From JAWSVE01 sp050789445 (GTDB lineage Bacteria; Pseudomonadota; Gammaproteobacteria; Pseudomonadales; Cellvibrionaceae): a stretch of DNA of 64,000 bases. The translations under genes were made by a program, and so were the position numbers. Positions 27,413 to 36,548 of the stretch are shown piece by piece. A model generated the notes under the pieces. That model saw only the letters and a list, made by a program, of their open reading frames with translations. It was not told where the DNA came from and did no database searches. The first letter of the stretch is position 1; every line of letters starts with the position of its first letter. The stretch is taken from positions 744,001-808,000 of the forward strand of contig JAILXR010000001.1 in assembly GCA_050789445.1 (NCBI GenBank), read 5' to 3'.

Positions 27413-28972
27413 TCAAAGTGCAATTCTATCAATGTTAATTTTGGGGTTATCTTCTGTTTTTGGCTTAGGTTTAAACATATCCGCTTTTTCTGTTGGTATT
27501 GGAAATACTTTTTCAAAGCCAATTGAGTAGCCACTATCCGTGACAACTCGAACATGTTTACGTTGGAGCTGTCTTGGTTCGCTAACACCGCATGAATGAG
27601 CAATTAGTCCAACACTGTGAATAAGATTGTGATGGTACTGAGCGACTCTTTCCGCTTTGGTTGTTGTGTTTAAACCGCGCTGTAGTTTTGGATTGTGAGT
27701 CGCAACACCGGTTGGGCATGTGTTTTTATTGCATTGCAAAGCTTGAATACAGCCTAAAGCAAACATGAATCCACGAGCACTCGTTACAAAGTCAGCACCT
27801 AGCGCTAGCGCCCAAGCTACCCCAGAAGGATTTATCAATTTTCCAGCAACGATTACTTTGATTCTTTTTCGTAGCCCTTGTTCCGTTAATCGATCAACAA
27901 TCCAAGGTAAGCTTTCTTTAATGGGTAAACCTACATAATCCATCAGGGGCTGGGGTGATGCACCGGTACCACCATCAGCACTGTCGACAGTAATAAAATC
28001 GGGAGCAGATTCAATGCCTCTGATACGAATCTCATTGAAGAGATCATCTATCCAGAGTTCATCTCCGACAACCAATTTAAAGCCAACGGGTTTTCCTGTG
28101 ACGCGTCGTATACGCTCGATCATGTCGAGCAAATCGGCATTGGAGTCAATATCAACATGACGATTAGGGCTGAGTGATGCTTCACCTTCTTTGATACCGC
28201 GAATATCTGCGACTTCTTTTGAGACTTTTTCAGCGGGTAAAATTCCGCCTTTACCGGGTTTGGCGCCTTGGCTTAATTTAATTTCAAACATTTTGACTTG
28301 TTGGTGTGACGCCATTTTTTTTAATTTTTTATCACATAGTTTTCCATCTTCACCGCGAACACCATATTTCGCGGTCCCGATTTGAAAAACAATATCGGCA
28401 CCGCCTTCAAGATGATATGGAGAGAGCCCACCTTCGCCTGTGTTGAGCCAGCATCCTGCTTTTGCTGCGCCGTTAGAGAGAGCCATAACAGCGGGTTTTG
28501 AAATAGCCCCATAACTCATACCCGAAATATTAAAAATAGAAGCGGTTGAATAGGGTGTTTCGCAATAGGGGCCAATAGTCACAGGAGAAGACGTTAACGC
28601 ATCTTCATCGAGTGTTGGAAAAGCTGAATTCATAAACATGACAACGCCAGTTTCATTTAGATCTCGTGTCGATCCAAAAGCAATACTACTGTCAACATTT
28701 TTTGCAGCGCGATAAACCCATTGTCTATCTGCTCTATTAAAAGGCAATTCTTCACGATCTGTTGCAAACCAGTAAGGTCTTAGGAATTCACCAATATGTT
28801 CAAAAAAATATCTGAAACGACCAATAACAGGATAATTACTTCTTATCGTATGGGTTTTTTGAGTGATATCAATAACATAAAAAATAGCTGCAAGAATTAT
28901 GAGTCCAGCAAAAATGCTGACAAATAAAAAGGAGATTAAAGATAGAACACTCATCGTGAAACTGTCGAACAT
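27413..28972 (-). CDS. FMN-binding glutamate-synthase-like family protein, membrane-anchored
   Basis: 519 residues. A hydrophobic N-terminal segment (about 5-30) anchors the protein; the rest is the FMN-binding (beta/alpha)8 domain of glutamate synthase (GltB central domain), with SGMSYGAISKPAVMAL, NTGEGGLSPYH, KPGKGGILPAEKV and VDSADGGTGASPQP, and a cysteine cluster (GCIQALQCNKNTCPTG) that in GltB binds the 3Fe-4S centre. It lacks the glutaminase and C-terminal beta-helix domains, so it is not an ordinary glutamate synthase. Similar stand-alone proteins are widespread and unassigned. Confidence 0.9.
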   Translation of the reverse strand: MFDSFTMSVLSLISFLFVSIFAGLIILAAIFYVIDITQKTHTIRSNYPVIGRFRYFFEHIGEFLRPYWFATDREELPFNRADRQWVYRAAKNVDSSIAFGSTRDLNETGVVMFMNSAFPTLDEDALTSSPVTIGPYCETPYSTASIFNISGMSYGAISKPAVMALSNGAAKAGCWLNTGEGGLSPYHLEGGADIVFQIGTAKYGVRGEDGKLCDKKLKKMASHQQVKMFEIKLSQGAKPGKGGILPAEKVSKEVADIRGIKEGEASLSPNRHVDIDSNADLLDMIERIRRVTGKPVGFKLVVGDELWIDDLFNEIRIRGIESAPDFITVDSADGGTGASPQPLMDYVGLPIKESLPWIVDRLTEQGLRKRIKVIVAGKLINPSGVAWALALGADFVTSARGFMFALGCIQALQCNKNTCPTGVATHNPKLQRGLNTTTKAERVAQYHHNLIHSVGLIAHSCGVSEPRQLQRKHVRVVTDSGYSIGFEKVFPIPTEKADMFKPKPKTEDNPKINIDRIAL

Positions 28973-29062
28973 ACCTATAGGCCTCTTGTACCCATTTAGA
29001 TTTGAAACAAGTTTATAGTTTGTGTAGGTCTAAAACTAATATACATATTGCAACTAATTGAT

Positions 29063-29830
29063 TTAATCGATAGAAAATTCAGCGAATAACGGACAGTGAT
29101 CTGAGAGAGTGCGCCAGTGAGGATCACTCAGTCGTTTAGCGTCCCAAAGTTTTACATTTCGATAGTAAATCCGATCTAATTGTAACATGGGAAGGTTGGA
29201 AGGAAACGTTCTTGCAGGGCTGCCTTTAAATTCTCTAAACGCTTCTTTGACTCCCAGTAAGTTAGCCATTTTTTTGTCTAATGTGCATTTCCAATCATTA
29301 AAATCACCAGCAATAATGAGAGGGGCATCTTTAGGAACTTTATGTTTGACCATGTCAACAAGTGATTGAACTTGATGGCGCCTTTCTGATCCCAGCAAGC
29401 CTAAATGCATACAAATAACATGCAGTTTGTTATCAATGGTTCCGTGTAAAATTCCACGTTGAGAAAATTTATACTGACTGACGTCAGTGTTTTCCCATTG
29501 GCTAAAAGGCTTTTTACAAAGAATGGCGTTACCGTGATGTCCGTGTTGGTAAATAGCATTTTTTCCATAAGCAAAATGGGGCCACATCGAATCGGCTAAA
29601 TATTCAAATTGCGCTTCAGGAATCCAATTACTGTGTTTTAGACCATGATTCTCATGGTTACCTAATACTTCTTGCAAAAAAACTAATTCGGCATCGACAC
29701 TTCTGATCGCTTGTCGAATTTCATCGAGTACAAAGTTTTTATTATTTCGTGTAAAGCCTTTATGAATATTATAAGAAAGAACGCGAAAACGATCATCTTT
29801 CTTCGTGCTTTTAGATTCTGTTCGAAACAT
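29063..29830 (-). CDS. ybhP: Endonuclease/exonuclease/phosphatase family protein (YbhP-like)
   Basis: About 255 residues of the EEP fold: FRVLSYNIHKGF, the metal-binding Glu in AELVFLQEV, HVICMHLGL, LIIAGDFNDW and SDHCPLF carry the catalytic Asn/Glu/His/Asp set. In E. coli ybhP is next to the cardiolipin synthase gene clsB (ybhO), and the same pair is seen here, so phospholipid or lipid-head-group hydrolysis is more likely than nuclease action (inference). The ATG at 29830 lies 7 bases downstream of the clsB stop; an upstream TTG is less convincing. Confidence 0.85.
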   Translation of the reverse strand: MFRTESKSTKKDDRFRVLSYNIHKGFTRNNKNFVLDEIRQAIRSVDAELVFLQEVLGNHENHGLKHSNWIPEAQFEYLADSMWPHFAYGKNAIYQHGHHGNAILCKKPFSQWENTDVSQYKFSQRGILHGTIDNKLHVICMHLGLLGSERRHQVQSLVDMVKHKVPKDAPLIIAGDFNDWKCTLDKKMANLLGVKEAFREFKGSPARTFPSNLPMLQLDRIYYRNVKLWDAKRLSDPHWRTLSDHCPLFAEFSID

Positions 29831-29836
29831 AATCAA

Positions 29837-31015
29837 TTATAACCAATATCTTAAAAGGCGAGGGATCCAGCCGAGCATTCGCCTTGTGCCTTGTTGTTTA
29901 AAAATTTCCATTGTTATTTCGCGAGAGTTTGACTGATCTTTTAAGAAGCTTTTTTCGATAACGTTGGTAGCATGAGTTGTGTCAACAACGATGTCGAACT
30001 CAACATCATGAATAACACTTCTGTGATTGTAATTGGTACTTCCCAGTAATAATAAATCGTCAATTATTGAGATTTTTTTATGTAAAATTGTTGGCTTGTA
30101 TTCAAAAATACGCACATTATTTCGAAGAAGCTCTTCATAGTAAGTAGCGGTTAATAAGGGGAAAAAACTAATGTCAGATTTTGCAGGAACAATGATTCGT
30201 ACATCAGCACCATTTTGGGCCGCATTTTTAATACCGCGAACAATCATTCTTGGAGGTGAAAAATACGGATTAACAATCCAAATTCGTTCTTTAGCATCCC
30301 TGAGTTTTTCTGCCAGTAATTTGTTTTTTCGCTGCCGAGCAAGAGTTGTGATATTGTTCCAGTAATATTGAAACATACCTTGCCCGAACGTCGGCTTTCT
30401 TTTCTCCCACATATCATAAAAGCCATCGGCAATGGCCTTAACCCCGGAACCAGTCACCACCGCGCCGAGATCATGCCAGCTTTTTCCTGATCGTTCTGTG
30501 GTTAGGTGGTCGAGAGAAATATTTTGGCTTCCGCACCATAATGTAAAGTTATCGATAATACACATTTTCGCATGATGGCGTTGATTGATTTTGAGAGCGT
30601 AAGAGAGAAAGCTCCCAAACCAAAAACTTTTATAAAGAGCTCGATGATAGTTTTCAGTCTGCCACGGGAGTGGATGAAATATTTTGATGGGTATTTCACC
30701 TTCTTCCAGCTTTTTTGCGACCTTATTGCCCGTTTCTAACGAGCCAAAACCATCAAAAAGAACGCGAACATCAACGCCACGACATTTAGCAGCTCTTAAG
30801 TGATCGATAATTTTTTTACCAAGCTCATCATAATTAAAAATATAGGTGGCTAATATAATACTGGATTTCGCTTGGTCAATGCTGGTTGTTAACGCGTCAA
30901 AAAAATCGTTATTGGTTTCATAAATTTGTTCTTCAGACCAAGAGTAGTCATTCCAAAGGTCATTTGTATTGGAAGAAAATTCTTGAGATTCATTCTTAAG
31001 TGGTGAGGGCTTCAA
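29837..31015 (-). CDS. clsB: Cardiolipin synthase B (phospholipase D family)
   Basis: A 392-residue PLD-superfamily enzyme with two HKD motifs: HHAKMCIIDN with GSQNIS, and HKKISIIDD with GSTNYNHRS. No N-terminal transmembrane pair is present, matching the ClsB type rather than ClsA. It makes cardiolipin or phosphatidylglycerol by transphosphatidylation at the inner membrane. The following ybhP-like gene starts within 7 bases, forming the ybhO-ybhP pair. It is divergent from recQ with an 87-base gap. Confidence 0.9.
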   Translation of the reverse strand: MKPSPLKNESQEFSSNTNDLWNDYSWSEEQIYETNNDFFDALTTSIDQAKSSIILATYIFNYDELGKKIIDHLRAAKCRGVDVRVLFDGFGSLETGNKVAKKLEEGEIPIKIFHPLPWQTENYHRALYKSFWFGSFLSYALKINQRHHAKMCIIDNFTLWCGSQNISLDHLTTERSGKSWHDLGAVVTGSGVKAIADGFYDMWEKRKPTFGQGMFQYYWNNITTLARQRKNKLLAEKLRDAKERIWIVNPYFSPPRMIVRGIKNAAQNGADVRIIVPAKSDISFFPLLTATYYEELLRNNVRIFEYKPTILHKKISIIDDLLLLGSTNYNHRSVIHDVEFDIVVDTTHATNVIEKSFLKDQSNSREITMEIFKQQGTRRMLGWIPRLLRYWL

Positions 31016-31102
31016 AATCTTGCCTTATGCCTGTAATGCCTATGGCTGTAATGAGAGTCGATAAAAATATTTTTTCTAGCACATGCTAGGTATAATGGCG
31101 GA

Positions 31103-33304
31103 ATGTCTTTAGCCGCTCTTAATGTTCTTCAGCAAACCTTCGGATTCTCTGAGTTCCGTAACCCCCAAGAAGCGATTATCAATGGCCTTCTAGATGGGGA
31201 GGATGCGCTAGTACTCATGCCAACGGGTGGCGGAAAATCCCTATGCTACCAAATTCCAGCCATATTGCGAGAAGGTGTTGGGGTTGTTGTTTCGCCATTA
31301 ATTGCTTTAATGGAAGATCAAGTCACGGCGCTACAGCAAGTGGGGGTTTCAGCCCGTTTTTTGAATTCATCACTTTCGACAGATGAACAGCGAGATGTTG
31401 AGCAAGAATTGTTGAGTGGTAAAATCGACTTACTCTATGTCGCCCCTGAACGACTCAATCAATCCTATTTTTTATCACTTCTTGATCATATTCCCATAGC
31501 ACTTTTTGCCATTGACGAAGCCCACTGCGTATCGCAATGGGGACATGATTTTCGTGTTGATTATTTACAGCTCAGTATCTTGCATGAGCGATTTCCCCAT
31601 GTACCGAGAGTTGCTTTAACCGCAACAGCTGATTCCCGTACGCGCAATGAAATTATTCATCGTTTAGATTTAGTCTCTGCCGAACAATATGTTAGTGGTT
31701 TTGATCGGCCTAATATCCAATATCGTATTACCGAAAAAACAAATGCTAAACAACAACTGCTTCAGTTTATACGTCGTGAACACGAAAAAGATTCAGGTAT
31801 CGTCTATTGTTTATCGAGAAGAAAAGTCGAACAAATGGCCGAATGGTTAAATCAAAATGGTTTTAAGGCTTTGCCATATCATGCAGGATTATCGGCAGAA
31901 ACGCGTCGTGAAAATCAAACGCAATTCTTAAGAGAAGAAGGGGTGATTGTTGTCGCTACTATTGCCTTTGGAATGGGGATCGACAAACCTGATGTTCGAT
32001 TTGTTGCTCATTTAGATTTACCAAAAAGTTTAGAAGCCTATTACCAAGAAACAGGCAGGGCAGGCCGTGATGGAATGCCAGCCAATGCGTGGATGGCTTA
32101 CGGTATTCAAGATGTGATCAAGCTCAGACAAATGCTGGAGTCATCACAAGGCAATGATGAATTCAAACAAGTTGAACGGCATAAGTTAGATGCCATGCTA
32201 GGCTTTTGTGAAATTTCTACGTGCAGGCGTCAAACACTGCTGCAGTATTTTTCTGATGAGTTAGATAAACCCTGTGGTAATTGCGATACCTGTTTAAATC
32301 CCGTTGAAACATGGGATGCAACTAATGCGGCCCAAAAAGCTTTGAGTTGTGTTTATAGAACCGGCCAGCGTTTTGGTGTTGGGCATTTATTAGACGTACT
32401 ACAAGGTAAACAAACTGACCGTGTTATCGATTTAGGCCATGACCAAATTAGTACATTCGCCATTGGAAAAGATGTATCAGAACAACAATGGCGATCAGTG
32501 TTTCGTCAATTGGTCGCTCGTGGATTTATTACTGTTGATGTCGAAGGGTATGGCTCTCTGTATTTAACAGAAAAAAGCCGTCCTGTTTTAAGGGGCGAAG
32601 AAACATTATTTTTAAGAAAAGACAGAGAAAAACAATTATCGAGCAAGTCATCAGGTAAAAATGCAAGCAAACATAATCAACTGGCGGCATCGGACGATAA
32701 ACAACTGTGGGAAATTCTTAGAACACTGAGAAGTAAATTAGCGAAAGAGCAAGGCGTTCCACCGTATGTTATTTTTCACGATGCGACTTTAATGGAGTTG
32801 GTTCAGTATCGACCAATCAATACCGATGAATTTTCAAAAGTGAATGGTGTTGGTAAAAGTAAATTAGAGCATTACGCAAAAGACTTCATTAACGCCATTA
32901 CAGAATTTGAAGAAAAAATGTCAATGCAGGATGCTGCTAGTGATGACAAGTATTCTAGTGGACAAGGTGATAACTTAAAAGAGTCATCACAACAGCACAC
33001 CTTGGCGTTATTAAATAAAGGTTTCACCGTTGAACAAATTGCAGAATCAAGAGATTTAAAAGCCACCACCGTTTATACCCATATCAGCCAATTGATTGAA
33101 AACTCAGAAATAGAGCTCGATAAGGTTGTTGATTTATCCTCTTCACTGATATCGACGGTCAGCGATATGATGATAGAGCAATTAACTGAGACAGATAAAA
33201 TACTGTTGTCACCAATATATGAAGCACTCGATGCCGATGTCTCATACGACATTCTAAAATGTATTCGTGCAAATATTTTAAAAGAGGTTAAACAAGCCTC
33301 ATGA
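31103..33304 (+). CDS. recQ: ATP-dependent DNA helicase RecQ with extended C-terminus
   Basis: A 3'-5' DNA helicase in recombination repair. Walker A is TGGGKS (41-46), the DEAH box is IDEAH (to residue 141), and helicase motif VI is QETGRAGRDG. The RQC zinc site has CEISTCRR and CGNCDTC. The winged helix and an HRDC domain follow (about 535-605). Beyond the usual 600-610 residues an extra region of over 100 residues contains a helix-turn-helix (FTVEQIAESRDLKATTVYTHI), as in RecQ proteins with an HTH_40 domain. The last bases overlap the next gene (ATGA). Confidence 0.96.
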   Translation: MSLAALNVLQQTFGFSEFRNPQEAIINGLLDGEDALVLMPTGGGKSLCYQIPAILREGVGVVVSPLIALMEDQVTALQQVGVSARFLNSSLSTDEQRDVEQELLSGKIDLLYVAPERLNQSYFLSLLDHIPIALFAIDEAHCVSQWGHDFRVDYLQLSILHERFPHVPRVALTATADSRTRNEIIHRLDLVSAEQYVSGFDRPNIQYRITEKTNAKQQLLQFIRREHEKDSGIVYCLSRRKVEQMAEWLNQNGFKALPYHAGLSAETRRENQTQFLREEGVIVVATIAFGMGIDKPDVRFVAHLDLPKSLEAYYQETGRAGRDGMPANAWMAYGIQDVIKLRQMLESSQGNDEFKQVERHKLDAMLGFCEISTCRRQTLLQYFSDELDKPCGNCDTCLNPVETWDATNAAQKALSCVYRTGQRFGVGHLLDVLQGKQTDRVIDLGHDQISTFAIGKDVSEQQWRSVFRQLVARGFITVDVEGYGSLYLTEKSRPVLRGEETLFLRKDREKQLSSKSSGKNASKHNQLAASDDKQLWEILRTLRSKLAKEQGVPPYVIFHDATLMELVQYRPINTDEFSKVNGVGKSKLEHYAKDFINAITEFEEKMSMQDAASDDKYSSGQGDNLKESSQQHTLALLNKGFTVEQIAESRDLKATTVYTHISQLIENSEIELDKVVDLSSSLISTVSDMMIEQLTETDKILLSPIYEALDADVSYDILKCIRANILKEVKQAS

Positions 33305-34920
33305 CTGTTATCAAGCGCTTATTTACAGTCTACTGGGTTATTATTTTTTATATTCCCAGTATCTCCGTATTTGCTCAGTCAGTCGCGTTCAAAGAAAGTG
33401 TCCGGAATAACTTTCTTTCATCAAAAGGTAAGAGCTCATCAGAAAGTAAGTACTCATCAGAAGGTAAACTTATTCAAGTAGATTGCTGGTTCGATATTCC
33501 AGATGATTTACCCAGTGAGCTAGATGTTGAATGCGGCCAATGGCGAACTAAACCCGTTAAAGCGGACAAAAGCGTTCCTCTAGAGACCGAATTTAATTTA
33601 ATGTTTGTGGTGCTCAAAGATAATTCGACAGATCATAAAAATGATCCGTTATTTTATTTATCGGGTGGGCCAGGTAGTTCGACTTATTTAGAAATAGAAA
33701 ATATTGACAGTTGGTATTACTGGGCAGAAATTGCCAAATTATCACGAGATATTATTCTCGTAGACCAACGCGGCACGGGGTTAAGTCTGCCAAAATTTGA
33801 ATGCGATAATTACACGCAATTTATTCGAAATACATTAAAAGAAAGTCTGCCTATAAAAGAAGAATACAAGCAAGCCTATAAAACAGCTGAGGCATGTTTA
33901 CAAAAAGCTAAAAAGAAGGGTTTTAAGTTTGCCGATTATTCTACGTCGCTAAGTGCGAATGATATGAATAATATCGCTACTGCACTGGGTTACGCAGAAT
34001 GGAATATCATGGGCGGCTCATACGGCACTCGGTTGGGGCTGGAATGGATGCGTCAAAACCCGAAGCAAATTCGCAGCGCTGTATTAGATTCCGTTTATCC
34101 ACTTGATAAAGGGACGCTAGAGGAATGGCCGAAAACAATTCACAACGCCTTTTCGTATTTTTGGGATCGATGCGTTCAATCTTCAAACTGTTCGAATACA
34201 AAAGAAAATAAATCAGAAAATAGTAAAACTTCTCAACAATTAGAAAAAGAATTTTGGCAAGCCGTTGCCATTTTAGATAAATACCCACAATCAATAACGA
34301 TTCCACTGTGGTATGGCGATTGGCCAATCAATGCAGTGGTTAATGGCCATCGTTTTATTTCCCTTGTGTATCAATCGCTCTACGATGACACGTTACAAGA
34401 AGATATTCTGCAAGCAATTAATGATATCAATGTGGGTGGCCCCTTATCCAATTCAAGAATCATTAATACAGATACCATAAAAAAATTGGCAGAAAATTCG
34501 ATCAATAGTGAATTAGCGACCGAATTTAACGTGCTCACATATTTTGCCGTCGAATGCAGTGAAACACCGCTCCCCAATAAAGACAATTATTTTGAAGAGT
34601 TGAGTCACTATCCGTTCTTAAAAAATTACGCAGAACATGCGTTTGAATATGATCCTTGTCATTTATTTGATCAGCGTAGCGATATTGATTCTTTTCGACA
34701 GCCCGTAAAAAGTGCTACGCCGACATTAATTCTATCGGGTGGCTACGACCCTGTAACACCAACAGTATGGGCAAGAGAGCTTGCGGGAAGATTGAAAAAC
34801 TCACTATTCTGGTATTTACCGGATGTAGGCCACGGCGTGGTGAATAGCAATGTGTGTGTTCATCAGTCATTACGTGCATTTTTAGACGAACCAAATACTT
34901 TTTCTATTCCTAGTTGTTAG
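33301..34920 (+). CDS. Secreted alpha/beta hydrolase, tripeptidyl-aminopeptidase-like
   Basis: A 539-residue exported hydrolase: signal peptide (about 1-26, ending SVFAQ), oxyanion region PLFYLSGGPGSS, VDQRGTG, nucleophile elbow GGSYGTRLG, catalytic Asp in LSGGYDPVTP and His in PDVGHGVV. The organisation is that of the S33/TAP-like peptidases that cleave N-terminal residues from peptides. The ATG overlaps the recQ stop by 4 bases, so translation is coupled, an odd pairing of a helicase with a secreted hydrolase. The mature N-terminus contains a threefold 6-residue repeat. Confidence 0.9.
   Translation: MTVIKRLFTVYWVIIFYIPSISVFAQSVAFKESVRNNFLSSKGKSSSESKYSSEGKLIQVDCWFDIPDDLPSELDVECGQWRTKPVKADKSVPLETEFNLMFVVLKDNSTDHKNDPLFYLSGGPGSSTYLEIENIDSWYYWAEIAKLSRDIILVDQRGTGLSLPKFECDNYTQFIRNTLKESLPIKEEYKQAYKTAEACLQKAKKKGFKFADYSTSLSANDMNNIATALGYAEWNIMGGSYGTRLGLEWMRQNPKQIRSAVLDSVYPLDKGTLEEWPKTIHNAFSYFWDRCVQSSNCSNTKENKSENSKTSQQLEKEFWQAVAILDKYPQSITIPLWYGDWPINAVVNGHRFISLVYQSLYDDTLQEDILQAINDINVGGPLSNSRIINTDTIKKLAENSINSELATEFNVLTYFAVECSETPLPNKDNYFEELSHYPFLKNYAEHAFEYDPCHLFDQRSDIDSFRQPVKSATPTLILSGGYDPVTPTVWARELAGRLKNSLFWYLPDVGHGVVNSNVCVHQSLRAFLDEPNTFSIPSC
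33418..33471 (+). repeat. Three 18-base tandem repeats within the hydrolase gene
   Basis: Units starting TCATCA at 33418, 33436 and 33454 differ by a few bases and encode SSKGKS/SSESKY/SSEGKL just after the signal peptide. An in-frame repeat like this can expand or contract by slippage without breaking the gene. Confidence 0.7.
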
Positions 34921-35018
34921 CTATATTTCTTGGTTTCGGATAATTAGCAGCCCAATAAGATTTAAAAAGCTAAAACCTATATATACATTGTATAAAAAAA
35001 CAAAAATAAAAATAAAAT

Positions 35019-35840
35019 ATGGCTATCATTTGGCGTCATGAGCGAACCATCACTCAGCAAGATGGCTCGCAATTAAAAAAATCTTACCAAGTAAGAAAAG
35101 CGGGTAATAGCTTACGCCTATACACGAATGGTGTTTTCCATAGTCAATATAATCCACTGTATCCCATCGGTGGAACCATCTGGGATCTATTAGCGCTTCC
35201 TGCATTATATTCTAGCCATAAAATAAAACGTGTCTTATTGCTGGGTGTTGGTGGTGGCGCGGTTATTCAACAATTAAAAAGCCTAATCGATTGTGACGAG
35301 ATAGTAGGTATTGAACTTGATCCTATTCATATCAAAATCGCGAAAAAATATTTTAAGGTAATAGATCAAAATAATAATTCAAACAATAGAGAAGGCAATA
35401 AGAAAAGAAAGCACCAATGCAAAGTCATACTGCATTGTGCGGACGCTATCAAGTGGCTGAAAGAATATCGCGGCAAAAAATTCGATCTTATTATTGATGA
35501 TTTATTTTTTGAAGAAGAAGGCGTTCCTCAAAGGGCAGTACCTGCCGATTCAAAATGGTGCGGGCTCATCGCTAAACATTGCCATGCCAACGGAACGATT
35601 GTCATGAATTTTGATACACACGCTGCCTTAAAAGGCTGCGCTTTTATGTCTGATCCTAAATTGATAAAAGATATTAAAGACAGGCAAAAATTATTGATGC
35701 CGGGTTACGATAATCGCGTAGCCGCTTTTTATCGAAAAGACATTGATCACGATGTATTTCAATCAAGAATAGAGTCTTTAAATAAAAATCATAAAGGCAC
35801 AATAAAAAAACGAATGAATGCAAAGGTTCGGGCTTTTTAA
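35019..35840 (+). CDS. Spermidine-synthase-like methyltransferase-fold protein
   Basis: A 273-residue Rossmann-fold protein with VLLLGVGGGAVIQQL (motif I), EIVGIELDPIHIKIAKKYF, then HCADAIKWLKEYRGKKFDLIIDDLF, the order seen in polyamine aminopropyltransferases. A full N-terminal SpeE beta domain is not evident and the gatekeeping DAY/DSS motif reads IDDL, so it may instead be one of the SpeE-like proteins of unknown substrate. A charged insert (NNNSNNREGNKKRKH) interrupts the fold. It is the last ordinary chromosomal gene before the accessory region. Confidence 0.75.
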   Translation: MAIIWRHERTITQQDGSQLKKSYQVRKAGNSLRLYTNGVFHSQYNPLYPIGGTIWDLLALPALYSSHKIKRVLLLGVGGGAVIQQLKSLIDCDEIVGIELDPIHIKIAKKYFKVIDQNNNSNNREGNKKRKHQCKVILHCADAIKWLKEYRGKKFDLIIDDLFFEEEGVPQRAVPADSKWCGLIAKHCHANGTIVMNFDTHAALKGCAFMSDPKLIKDIKDRQKLLMPGYDNRVAAFYRKDIDHDVFQSRIESLNKNHKGTIKKRMNAKVRAF

Positions 35841-35935
35841 GTTTATCGGCCCAAATAAAGAAACCGCTTTCTCTTGAGTAACGCTTAGTTTCGAGTAATG
35901 AACGTTACCTTATTGATTTATACGATGAGTTATAT

Positions 35936-36192
35936 ATGATCTCCAAAAAGGAATTTACGTATCGGGCAGATGAAGGCGCTTCTTTCAACCTCCACTTCTT
36001 TTTAAATATACAGATTCCTTTGATTTAAATTTTAAAGTACTTGTTAAAAAACTCAACATGGCAAGCCTTGAAAGTCTTTATGCTGTTGTAGGAACAAATG
36101 ACAAAGCGGGATCACAGGGTTTGGAGAGTTTTAAAAAAGAGTCGTATATTAAATCTCATCTGCCCCCACTTAATTTGACCCCAGTTAATTAG
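35936..36192 (+). pseudogene. Possible decayed gene fragment
   Basis: An ATG-started frame at 35936 (MISKKEFTYRADEGASFNLH) stops after 30 codons. An overlapping frame shifted by +2 continues with SFDLNFKVLVKKLNMASLES and LYAVVGTNDKAGSQGLESF, to a stop at 36190, the last ten codons lying in the left inverted repeat. The amino-acid composition looks coding across the junction, suggesting one gene broken by a frameshift and truncated by the repeat. No family was recognised. Confidence 0.35.
36155..36187. repeat. Left inverted repeat of accessory block
   Basis: CTCATCTG, then a 14-base insert, then GACCCCAGTTA. This is the reverse complement (apart from the insert) of 38551-38568. Sequences of the type TAACTGGGGTCAGA are known from memory to flank REP-associated or IS200-like transposase genes in gammaproteobacteria. 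Gene-free flanking DNA from 36193 to 36548 shows nothing else of note. Confidence 0.6.
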
Positions 36193-36548
36193 GTTAGTCT
36201 CCCGCCTATTCGGGCGACAGCAGGCCGCTTGTGCACTGCTTTTCCTTCAGTTGAGTTCATAGAGCATCTGTCATGTTATATCCCGGGAAGGAATAGTGAC
36301 TTTTCAGTTGCTATCCGCGAACAAGCTTTTTGAAAAAATTAGTAATAAAATTAACAAATGTTAATGAAAACTCCTCTCAGTTTGCTAGATTGAGGACGTA
36401 ATTAAGCTTTTGTTTGGAATGGTAAAAAAATGCATGAAGATTTCATATTCATTTACGTCGTCCAATTAAAGTTTATCAAATAGCATAATATTCGAATAAT
36501 TAAAATGATTCCTAATTGTCACCGACCTTTTTTCCTCAGCGAGTATTC

